Both the position numbers and the translations under genes were made by a program. 11,456 nucleotides of DNA from Sphingomonas sp. (GTDB lineage: Bacteria; Pseudomonadota; Alphaproteobacteria; Sphingomonadales; Sphingomonadaceae): positions 1-11,456 of the forward strand of contig JAICVC010000058.1 in assembly GCA_025935515.1 (NCBI GenBank). Direction: 5' to 3'. Under the pieces are notes generated by a model, which was given only the letters and a program-made list of their open reading frames with translations, was not told the DNA's origin and did not search any database. Of this stretch, positions 1 through 6,404 are shown piece after piece. Each line of letters starts with the position of its first letter. The stretch's first letter is position 1.

Positions 1-821
1 CGGTGAGCGCCCCCGACCGGCTCCGCGATGATGCGGTCGACCACTCCCAATGCCTGCAGATCGGCGGCTGTGATCTTCATCGCTTCGGCCGCTTCGGCCG
101 CCTTGTCGGCGGTCCGCCACAGGATCGACGCACAGCCCTCGGGCGAGATGACCGAATAAACCGCATGCTCAAACATCAGCACCCGGTTGGCGCTGGCGAG
201 CGCTACGGCCCCGCCCGATCCGCCCTCGCCGACGACGACAGCGACCATTGGAACGCCGAGCGCAAGGCATTCCTCGGTCGAGCGGGCAATCGCCTCCGCC
301 TGGCCGCGCTCTTCCGCCTGCACCCCCGGGAAGGCGCCCGGCGTGTCGACCAGGGTCACGACCGGGAGCCCGAACTGGTCGGCCAGCCGCATCAGCCGGA
401 TCGCCTTGCGGTAGCCCTCCGGTTTGGCCATCCCGAAATTGTGCTTGAGCCGCGCCGCGGTGTCGTCGCCCTTCTCATGGCCGAGCAGCATCACGCGGCG
501 GCCGTCGATCCGCGCGAGCCCGCCGATGATCGCCGGATCGTCGGCGAACGAGCGGTCGCCCGCGAGCGGCACGAAATCGTCGGCGATGCCGGCGAGATAG
601 TCCTTGAAATGCGGCCGGTCGGGATGACGCGCGACCTGCGCCTTCTGCCAGGGGGACAGCTTGGCATAGGTGTCGCGCAGCAGCTTGTTGGCCTTGGTCT
701 CGAGCTTCGAGACTTCGGCGTCGATGTCGATGTCGTCCGAGCTGGCGGCAGTCTCGCGCAGCTCGGCGACGCGGGTCTCAAGCTCGGCGATCGGCTTTTC
801 GAAATCCAGGTAATTCAGCAT
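1..821 (-). CDS. accA: Acetyl-CoA carboxylase carboxyltransferase subunit alpha (C-terminus cut by window edge)
   Basis: AccA pairs with AccD to form the carboxyltransferase that moves CO2 from biotin-BCCP to acetyl-CoA, giving malonyl-CoA for fatty-acid synthesis in the cytoplasm. I see 273 codons; the family is usually about 315-320 residues, so roughly 40 C-terminal residues lie off the left edge. The protein begins MLNYLDFEKPIAELE, a typical AccA N-terminus, followed by KLSPWQKAQVARHPDRP (55-71), a DTPGAFPG segment (159-166), the glycine-rich oxyanion loop GEGGSGGA (198-205) and SPEGCASILW (226-235), all family hallmarks. The ATG at 821-819 is the only sensible start, although no clear Shine-Dalgarno precedes it. 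It lies 37 nt after the xerD stop on the same strand, so it is probably the last gene of that transcript. Identification is near certain. Confidence 0.97.
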   Translation of the reverse strand, partial: MLNYLDFEKPIAELETRVAELRETAASSDDIDIDAEVSKLETKANKLLRDTYAKLSPWQKAQVARHPDRPHFKDYLAGIADDFVPLAGDRSFADDPAIIGGLARIDGRRVMLLGHEKGDDTAARLKHNFGMAKPEGYRKAIRLMRLADQFGLPVVTLVDTPGAFPGVQAEERGQAEAIARSTEECLALGVPMVAVVVGEGGSGGAVALASANRVLMFEHAVYSVISPEGCASILWRTADKAAEAAEAMKITAADLQALGVVDRIIAEPVGGAH

Positions 822-858
822 GTGGAGCGGCGCGGGTAGGACGAAGCTGGCGCAGCCG

Positions 859-1743
859 TCAACGAGAACGCTTCGCCAGCGGATGGCGGGCATTGACCAG
901 CTCCACCAGCCGCGCACTGTCGACGTGGGTGTAGATTTGCGTGGTTGCGATGTCGGCGTGGCCGAGCAGCGACTGGAGCACGCGCAGGTCGGCGCCGCCC
1001 GACAACAGGTGCGTCGCGAAGGCATGGCGCAGCACATGCGGGCTGACGCGTTCGGGCGCGATGCCGGCGTCGGCGGCCATTGCGCGGACAATCTGGAACA
1101 GGCGCACGCGGCTGATGTGCTTGCTGCCGCTCGGGAACAGCCAGAGGGGGCCGCTTGGGGCGATTTCCAGCCATTTCGCGACTGCAGCTTCGGCCCGTGT
1201 CGAAATCGGCACCAGCCGTTCTTTGGAACCCTTGCCGCGAACCATCATGAAAGGCTGGCCCGGACGGACCGCGCCGCGCGGCAGGCTCACCAGTTCCGAA
1301 GCGCGCAGTCCGGACCCGTAGAGCAATTCCAGCAAGGCGAGGTTGCGGACCGCGGCCAGCTCGCCGCTCGCCGCCCGGTCCTCGGCGGCCTCGAACATCC
1401 GCTCGACATCGCTCGTTTCGAGGATTCGCGGCAGCGGGCGCTCGAGGCGCGGTCGCGGCAGTGCCGACGACGGATCGTCCCTCCTCAAGCCATCGTCGAC
1501 GAGGAAGCCGAAAAAGCGCCGGAGTGCCGCCGAGCGGCGTGCGACGGTTGAGGGCGCCAGCTCGGCCCACTGGCCTCCGAGACGCGACAAATCGTCGGTC
1601 GCGGCTGCGCCGAGCGAGCCGAGGGCCTCTGCCGCGCGCTCGAGGTCGTTGCGGTAGGCCGCGAGGGTGTGACGTGACGATCCCGCTTCGGCGGCCATCA
1701 TGTCGAGAAAGCGGTCGACGAGGGCCCGGTCGTCGGGAGTCAC
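859..1743 (-). CDS. xerD: Site-specific tyrosine recombinase XerD
   Basis: XerD acts with XerC at the chromosomal dif site near the terminus to resolve chromosome dimers, normally under FtsK control. The 294-aa product has the usual XerC/D length. An N-terminal SAM-like DNA-binding core covers about residues 6-90 and the catalytic domain about 108-285. The catalytic set is complete: R147 (GSGLRASEL), K171 (RGKGSKERLVP), H236 and R239 (SPHVLRHAFATHLL), H262 (LLGHADIATTQIYTHV) and the nucleophile Y271. I chose the GTG at 1743-1741 because it overlaps the stop of the upstream gene as GTGA, implying translational coupling; the same frame stays open much further upstream, but only as a shadow of that gene. 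XerD rather than XerC is inferred from the accA/aroK neighbourhood that I recall from alphaproteobacteria; sequence alone does not settle it. Confidence 0.93.
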   Translation of the reverse strand: MTPDDRALVDRFLDMMAAEAGSSRHTLAAYRNDLERAAEALGSLGAAATDDLSRLGGQWAELAPSTVARRSAALRRFFGFLVDDGLRRDDPSSALPRPRLERPLPRILETSDVERMFEAAEDRAASGELAAVRNLALLELLYGSGLRASELVSLPRGAVRPGQPFMMVRGKGSKERLVPISTRAEAAVAKWLEIAPSGPLWLFPSGSKHISRVRLFQIVRAMAADAGIAPERVSPHVLRHAFATHLLSGGADLRVLQSLLGHADIATTQIYTHVDSARLVELVNARHPLAKRSR

Positions 1744-3479
1744 GTCCGGGAAAGGGCCTCGGCGGCGATCATCCGGGCAGTGAAGCCCTGGCCGGTGCGG
1801 TTCAGGGCCGTGACCGCGTGATAGAGGTGCGCCGAGGGAACCCGGTCGAATCGGGGCGTCTGGAACCCGGTTCCGGTCAGCACCAGCACCGTCCCGCCCT
1901 GCCCTCGTGCGGCGGCGGCGTCGATCATTTTCGTCCAGCTCGTGATGTGCCCGAGACCAAGGCCGTAGCGCCGGTTGAGCGAATTGGCAGTGTCGACGCT
2001 GATCCGTCCCAGACCGGCGAGGCCCGCGACGAGCAGCGCGCTCCGGACATGATTGCGGCTCTTGTCCCGCCGGATGAAGCTGTTGATCCGGCCGGTGCCG
2101 ACGTCCGCCACGTTGGGCGCGGCGAGCGCAAGCATCGCCCAGCAGCGGTCGCTGTCCTCGTCGTCCATCCCGTTGACGGCGGGGATCCAGCGCGCCGCGG
2201 CCTGGTCGTAACCGGCGGCGAGCATCGCCGAAATCAGCTCCGGCGCGTCCTTGGCAAACTTCGAATCGGGCTCGACCATCGTCGCGGCGCGCGCGACCAG
2301 CGCCCTTGCCCCCTCCTTTTGCCACCCGCTCTTGCCGGTCGCGAGCAGTCGCCGGATCGCCGCCAGTCGCGCTTCCGGCTCCTTGGCCACGAACGCCTGG
2401 CGCAGCTGCCAGGCATCGCTATCGCCGAGGTCGCCCGGATCGGTGGTGTCGTAGATCGCCGAGTAGAGGTCTATCATCGTCTGCGAAGAAAACACGCCGA
2501 GGCCGGCGGCGACAATCGCCGAGGGGAGCCTCTGCTGGGCACTGAGCATCGGCGCCCGGGCCTGGAATGCCCTCAGCCTTGGCATCGCCGCATTCATCAG
2601 TCGCTCGGGCGGAGCCATGCCGGTGCCCGCTGCGAGGCCGAACCGCCACGCGGTCAACGCATCGACCGGATCCCATTCGATGGTCGAAGCGCGGCCGTTG
2701 GCGCCGGCGCCGACGACTTTCTCGGCGAGCGCCAGGTCGACCCCGCCGATCCGGCCATAGCGGCGGGCCTGGTCGATCATCCCGGCCGCGGCCTCCGGTT
2801 CCGCAGCGAGCGACGCGCACATCGCCTGCACCAGCCGTAGGATGCCGGCGTCATATTTGTGGATCCCGTCTTCGAGCGGGCACAGCGCCGGCGGATCGGC
2901 GCTGGCGAGTGCGCTCTGGACGCCGACCTGGACCATCTTGGGCGTGAACCTGTCGGCATCGACGCCTGCGACGAGCATTCGCGCTGCGTCGGCCTCCCCC
3001 ATGCGAAGCAACAGCCACGCCCGCTCGCCGACCCAGTCGACGGGGTTAACATTGACCGGCGCGCGCAGCCTCGCGAGCAATGCATTGCGCAGCGCGATGT
3101 GCGCCCAGCGCGAAGCGAGCGGCGTCTGCATCCGCCGCATGAGGGTCGAGAGGAAGGGACCGTCGGCGCCGCCCCAGGCGTCGCTGGTGACGCCGGCATC
3201 CTCGGGGTTGAGGCTGCCGACCGTCCACGGATCGCGGCGCGCCCAGCCGGGATATTCGATCGGTGGCGACGGCGGTTGAAGACTGGCCGCGGAGACTTCC
3301 TCCACGGCGCTTTCGTCGGACCCGCCATCGTTCGAGGTGACGGCCGCCTCCGGCGTTGGAGCAGCGGTTGGCGTCGCCGGCGCGGGCGCCGCCGGCTGCG
3401 GCGCGCCGGCCTGCTGGGCGATCGCCGGGAGCGTGAGGACGACGGCCGCCGACGCAATCAGAATGAGCTTAGTGCGCAT
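1740..3479 (-). CDS. Exported protein of unknown function, alanine-rich helical
   Basis: I do not recognise a named family. The 579-aa product starts MRTKLILIAS and has a clear Sec signal peptide: basic n-region, hydrophobic core about 5-18, and a probable cleavage site after AIA at 21. An Ala/Pro/Thr linker (about 24-47) and an acidic stretch (48-61) follow, then a long Ala/Leu-rich region that looks all-helical and could be a TPR-like or other alpha-solenoid. No catalytic motif is visible. Only three cysteines occur in the mature part (C200, C221, C446). The C-terminus (549-577, HLYHAVTALNRTGQGF and onward) is helical and may be the best conserved part. A strong AGGGGG lies just before the ATG, inside the end of the upstream 44-aa gene, and the stop overlaps the xerD GTG. 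It probably acts in the periplasm or envelope, coupled to xerD and accA. Function is unknown; the coding call is firm. Confidence 0.88.
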   Translation of the reverse strand: MRTKLILIASAAVVLTLPAIAQQAGAPQPAAPAPATPTAAPTPEAAVTSNDGGSDESAVEEVSAASLQPPSPPIEYPGWARRDPWTVGSLNPEDAGVTSDAWGGADGPFLSTLMRRMQTPLASRWAHIALRNALLARLRAPVNVNPVDWVGERAWLLLRMGEADAARMLVAGVDADRFTPKMVQVGVQSALASADPPALCPLEDGIHKYDAGILRLVQAMCASLAAEPEAAAGMIDQARRYGRIGGVDLALAEKVVGAGANGRASTIEWDPVDALTAWRFGLAAGTGMAPPERLMNAAMPRLRAFQARAPMLSAQQRLPSAIVAAGLGVFSSQTMIDLYSAIYDTTDPGDLGDSDAWQLRQAFVAKEPEARLAAIRRLLATGKSGWQKEGARALVARAATMVEPDSKFAKDAPELISAMLAAGYDQAAARWIPAVNGMDDEDSDRCWAMLALAAPNVADVGTGRINSFIRRDKSRNHVRSALLVAGLAGLGRISVDTANSLNRRYGLGLGHITSWTKMIDAAAARGQGGTVLVLTGTGFQTPRFDRVPSAHLYHAVTALNRTGQGFTARMIAAEALSRT

Positions 3480-3603
3480 TGCCCCCTTGCGGCACCGCGA
3501 CCTCGATTTGTCGGGTCGGCTGCTCCTTGGGCAGCGTCGAAAGGAAGAACAGCGCGCCGATCAGGATGACGACGACGACGAGGAGAACTATCAGCCGGGA
3601 CAT
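3469..3603 (-). CDS. 44-aa single-pass membrane peptide of unknown function
   Basis: A short frame runs from ATG (3603-3601) to TAA (3471-3469). It encodes an N-terminal MSRLI followed by a strongly hydrophobic, valine-rich helix (about residues 4-23, ending ILIGALFFLSTL) and a polar tail from KEQPTRQIE to NAH. This is a convincing single transmembrane segment with a short hydrophilic C-terminus, probably periplasmic. It overlaps the start of the 579-aa exported-protein gene by 11 nt and carries that gene's ribosome binding site, so the two are probably co-translated. No good Shine-Dalgarno precedes its own ATG; a hairpin lies immediately upstream. The valine run comes from a GTC repeat, so the frame could be fortuitous, but the position, hydrophobic pattern and overlap argue for a real gene. 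No family recognised. Confidence 0.7.
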   Translation of the reverse strand: MSRLIVLLVVVVILIGALFFLSTLPKEQPTRQIEVAVPQGGNAH

Positions 3604-3607
3604 GGAG

Positions 3608-3634
3608 GCGGCTTTTGCCGAGCGGCAAAGCCGC
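3608..3634. repeat. Inverted repeat in the divergent aroK / 44-aa gene promoter region
   Basis: A 13-nt left arm (GCGGCTTTTGCCG, 3608-3620) and a 12-nt right arm (CGGCAAAGCCGC, 3623-3634) pair perfectly apart from one bulged base, with a 2-nt centre. It takes up over half of the 49-bp gap between the divergent starts of aroK (3653) and the 44-aa gene (3603). A bulged stem with a tiny loop could be a protein-binding operator or a hairpin in the 5' leader of the minus-strand transcript. It lacks a T-tract of the kind expected for a terminator, and neither gene ends here. Confidence 0.5.
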
Positions 3635-3652
3635 TGTATAGCCCCTTAAGCG

Positions 3653-4189
3653 ATGCAATTTTCGAAGAGTCTCGACCGCCCGGTGGTGCTGGTCGGGTTG
3701 ATGGGGGTTGGAAAATCGACGGTCGGGCGGCGCCTGGCCAAGCGCCTCGGCTTGTCCTTCGTCGATAGCGACGCCGAAATCGAGGACGCGTCCGGTTATC
3801 CGGCGGCCGAAGTCTTCGAACGCTATGGCGAACGCGACTTCCGCGATGGCGAGCGGCGGCTGGTCGCCCGCCTGATCGAGGGCGACATCCGGGTGATCGC
3901 CACCGGCGGCGGTGCCTACGTCGATCCGACCACCCGCAAACTGCTCAACGAGCGGGCGATCACCATCTGGCTCGATGCGCCGGTGGACATCCTCGCCGAG
4001 CGGACGTCGCGCCGCGACACCCGTGCCCAGCTTCGCAATGGCGATCCCAAGGCCGTGCTCGAAAAGCTCGCCGAGGAGCGCCGGCCGTCGTACAGCGAGG
4101 CGCACATCCACGTGAAAAGCGGCGACGGCGCGCACAAGGATGTGGTGGATGCGATCGTCGATGCGCTCGAATCCTACCTGAGCCGCTAG
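3653..4189 (+). CDS. aroK: Shikimate kinase
   Basis: Shikimate kinase phosphorylates shikimate at the 3-hydroxyl with ATP, the fifth step of the chorismate pathway. The 178-aa product has the P-loop GLMGVGKST (15-23), the shikimate-binding DSD (38-40) followed by AEIE, the FRDGE arginine segment (63-67), and the GGG loop (85-87) in IATGGGAYV. The lid region at about 119-131 reads RRDTRAQLRNGDP, whereas most family members have R-P-L-L there; the arginine is kept but the proline and one leucine are replaced by A and Q. The adenine-loop region ERRPSY (142-147) looks normal. The start is the first ATG, 49 bp from the divergent gene, with only a weak TTAAG ahead of it. aroB, the usual partner, is not downstream; the next gene is a convergent antiporter sharing the CTAG stop. 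Confidence 0.95.
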   Translation: MQFSKSLDRPVVLVGLMGVGKSTVGRRLAKRLGLSFVDSDAEIEDASGYPAAEVFERYGERDFRDGERRLVARLIEGDIRVIATGGGAYVDPTTRKLLNERAITIWLDAPVDILAERTSRRDTRAQLRNGDPKAVLEKLAEERRPSYSEAHIHVKSGDGAHKDVVDAIVDALESYLSR

Positions 4190-5988
4190 GCCGCGCTGCC
4201 CACTTCCTCATCGGGCAGGGCCCGATCGGGCGCGAAGCTCCGTTCCAGTCCGGCGCGAAGGTCGCCGCTTTCGGCCTGGCGCTCCAGCCGTTCGCAGTCG
4301 CGAAGACGATATTCGCGCTCGACGCGGTCGATTTCCGGAGCTTCGATACCGGCGCTCTTCAGGGCGGCCCGGCCCATCTTGACCGCGCTCTCGAACAATT
4401 CGCGCTGGGTGTAATCGAGGTCGAGGCTGCCGAGCTCGATCATGTGTCGCCGGTCGAATGTGCGCGCCATGATCCGCGCCTGGGGGAATGCCTCGAGCAC
4501 TTGCGACAGGGCTTCGCGCGACAGCGAGCCGCCGGCATTGTCGTTGCAGAACAGGATGGCCCGGGCGTGGTCCGCCCCCGCCGTCCGCAGCAGGTCGATC
4601 CGCGTGCCGTCGCCGAAATAGACCTTGGTGCCGAAGCTGCCCGCCGCCTCGATCATCTCGGGGTCCGTATCGACGAGGGTCACCGGCACGCCCTTGGCCA
4701 TCAGCATCTGGCCGACCGTCTGCCCGAACCGGCCGTAGCCGACGATGATCACCGGCGTGTCGGGGCTTGTTTCAGGTCCTTCCAGGCCCGTTGCCCGTCG
4801 CGCTTCATTCGCCTCGAGCCAGTCGATCAGCCGCATCAGGAAGGGCGTCGTCGCCATCGACAAGGTCACGACCGCCCCGAACAGCGAAGCCGCTTCCGGC
4901 GTGATCAGCGCCGCCGTTGTCGCCTGCGCGAACAGGACGAAGCCGAATTCGCCCGCCTGGCTGAGCAGCAGGCCGAGCCGAACGCTCTCGGTCCATCGCC
5001 CGCGGGAACCGCGATTGATCAACGCGATGATCACGGCCTTCGTGACGATCACGCCGGCCGCGATCCCGACGACGAACAGGGGCCGCATCGCAATCAGTCG
5101 AAGATCGAGAAGCATCCCGACCGACAGGAAGAAAAGGCCGAGCAGGATCGAGCGGAACGGCTCGACATCGGTCTCGAGCTCGTGCCGATACGGCGATTCG
5201 GCGAGCATCACGCCGGCCACGAACGCGCCGAGCGGCACCGACAAATGGAGGGCGTGCATCGCCGCCGAGGCGCCGACGACCGTAAAAAGCCCCGCGACCA
5301 CGAAGACCTCGCGTTCGCCAAGCCGCCCGACCAGCCGGAACAAGGGGTTGAGCACGAGCCTGCCGACGATCACCAGCGCCACCACTGCCAGCACCGTGTA
5401 CACCGCGAGAGTCAAGCCGACCGGCGCGCTCGGGTCGGGCGGAGTCCGCGCCATCGCCGCGATGATCGTGATCATCGGCACGATCGCGAGGTCCTGGAAC
5501 AGCAGGATCGAGAAGGCCCGCTCGCCCTGCGGCGTGTTGAGCTCATTGTCTGCCCGCAGCATGGGCAGCACCTGCGCGGTCGAGGACAGGCCGAGCGGCA
5601 GGCCGATCGCCAACGCCGCTTCCGGCGAAATGCCGAGCGCGAAATAGAGCAGCGCACTCAGGGCCAGCCCGCAGACGACCACCTGCAGCAACCCGAGCCC
5701 AAAGATGTCGCGCCGCAAACGCCACAGGCGGCTCGGCTGAAGCTCCCGGCCGACGATGAACAGCAGCAGGGCGATGCCGATTTCGGTGACGCTGGTGAGC
5801 TGCTCGGGATCCTCGATGAGGCCGAGCAAATGCGGACCGATGAGCGCCCCGGCGACGATATAACCGAGGGTCGCGCCGAGCTTCAGGCGCCGGAACAGCG
5901 TGACGAACACCAGCGCGGCGCCGAGCATGATCGCACCGCTTTCGAGGATGGCGGTGGTCGCTTGCGCGGTTTCCACCGGACTCGTCAC
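4186..5988 (-). CDS. Kef-type K+/H+ antiporter, CPA2 family, with C-terminal RCK domain
   Basis: This inner-membrane cation/proton antiporter (600 aa) resembles E. coli KefB/KefC in length and layout. Residues about 15-390 are the Na+/H+-exchanger-like membrane domain with about 12 helices, including LFQDLAIVP (163-171), the conserved HELETDVEPF loop (269-278) preceding LLGLFFLSVGM (282-292), and LLSQAGEFGFVLF (341-353). Residues about 411-530 form an RCK_N/Rossmann nucleotide-binding domain with GYGRFGQ (417-423), acidic D440 and GDGTR (459-463). An IMARTFD stretch (506-512) aligns with the KefC segment that includes a glutathione-contact arginine. Family knowledge suggests K+ efflux gated by glutathione adducts and NAD(H), for electrophile or osmotic stress; KefB versus KefC cannot be decided. 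No KefF/KefG-like partner is present. The GTG start (5988-5986) overlaps the upstream TGA as GTGA, and the stop shares CTAG with aroK. Confidence 0.93.
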   Translation of the reverse strand: MTSPVETAQATTAILESGAIMLGAALVFVTLFRRLKLGATLGYIVAGALIGPHLLGLIEDPEQLTSVTEIGIALLLFIVGRELQPSRLWRLRRDIFGLGLLQVVVCGLALSALLYFALGISPEAALAIGLPLGLSSTAQVLPMLRADNELNTPQGERAFSILLFQDLAIVPMITIIAAMARTPPDPSAPVGLTLAVYTVLAVVALVIVGRLVLNPLFRLVGRLGEREVFVVAGLFTVVGASAAMHALHLSVPLGAFVAGVMLAESPYRHELETDVEPFRSILLGLFFLSVGMLLDLRLIAMRPLFVVGIAAGVIVTKAVIIALINRGSRGRWTESVRLGLLLSQAGEFGFVLFAQATTAALITPEAASLFGAVVTLSMATTPFLMRLIDWLEANEARRATGLEGPETSPDTPVIIVGYGRFGQTVGQMLMAKGVPVTLVDTDPEMIEAAGSFGTKVYFGDGTRIDLLRTAGADHARAILFCNDNAGGSLSREALSQVLEAFPQARIMARTFDRRHMIELGSLDLDYTQRELFESAVKMGRAALKSAGIEAPEIDRVEREYRLRDCERLERQAESGDLRAGLERSFAPDRALPDEEVGSAA

Positions 5989-6404
5989 CCGGCTGACTCC
6001 ATCGCGGCAAGCAAGGCGCGGAACGGCAGCAGGATCGCGCCGTGGCGGCCCTTGCGTTCGCGCGCCGGCGCCAGCGTCGCGATTCCGGGCCAGTGAGGCT
6101 CAGCGTGGGCACCGCCGAGCCAGTCGCCGAGCTCGCTCAGCGCCGCCTGCATCTCGTCACGGCTGCGGCCGCGGGCGCTGCGTTCGAGCAATGCCGCAGA
6201 AGCCTGGCCGAACGCACAGGCCAGAACCACCTGCGAAAGCGCCTCGACCTGGCCTTCGGAATCGAGAGCGACGATCGTCTCGATCCGGCTCCCGCAGGTC
6301 GGCGACCGAAGCCGCGCGACACCGTCTTCACGCTCGAGCGGCTGCGGGTCCTGAAGCGAAGCCGCCAGCCGCAGGATTTCCGTCGTATAGAGCGGCACGT
6401 TCAT
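5985..6404 (-). CDS. NifU/IscU-like iron-sulfur cluster scaffold family protein (atypical)
   Basis: A 139-aa protein with the shape of the NifU N-terminal/IscU scaffold fold. The first cysteine lies in SPTCGSRIE (C37) and the second in LACAFGQASAALLE (C63), matching ACGD and GCGSAIASSS of IscU in order and spacing. The aspartate two residues after the first cysteine is Ser39 here. The place of the third ligand (KLHCSIL in IscU) reads RHGAILLPF (120-128), so His121 is kept but the cysteine is Gly122. It may bind clusters differently, or be a carrier or regulator rather than a classical scaffold. I chose the ATG at 6404-6402, which overlaps the cysS stop as ATGA; a TTG 12 nt upstream keeps the frame but lacks that coupling. 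It sits between cysS and the Kef antiporter. Family assignment is good; the biochemical role is inferred. Confidence 0.82.
   Translation of the reverse strand: MNVPLYTTEILRLAASLQDPQPLEREDGVARLRSPTCGSRIETIVALDSEGQVEALSQVVLACAFGQASAALLERSARGRSRDEMQAALSELGDWLGGAHAEPHWPGIATLAPARERKGRHGAILLPFRALLAAMESAG

Noticed and set aside
859..1743. Phage or integron integrase instead of XerD
   Set aside because: Length, the complete Xer catalytic set and the housekeeping context fit XerD. There are no phage genes, attachment sites or cassette arrays nearby.
1461..2840. Long plus-strand open frame (459 codons) opposite xerD and the exported-protein gene
   Set aside because: Arg/Pro/Gly-rich translation with no fold or motif. 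It lies antisense to two well-supported genes and is the usual shadow in GC-rich DNA.
3635..3659. Minus-strand TTGCAT...TATACA as a promoter for the 44-aa gene
   Set aside because: The TATACA (3640-3635) is a fair -10, but the spacer to TTGCAT is only about 12 nt, too short for a sigma-70 promoter.
4444..6096. Plus-strand open frame of 550 codons opposite the antiporter gene
   Set aside because: Composition is dominated by Arg, Gln, His, Asp and Glu with no domain. The opposite strand encodes a clear Kef antiporter, so this is a mirror frame.
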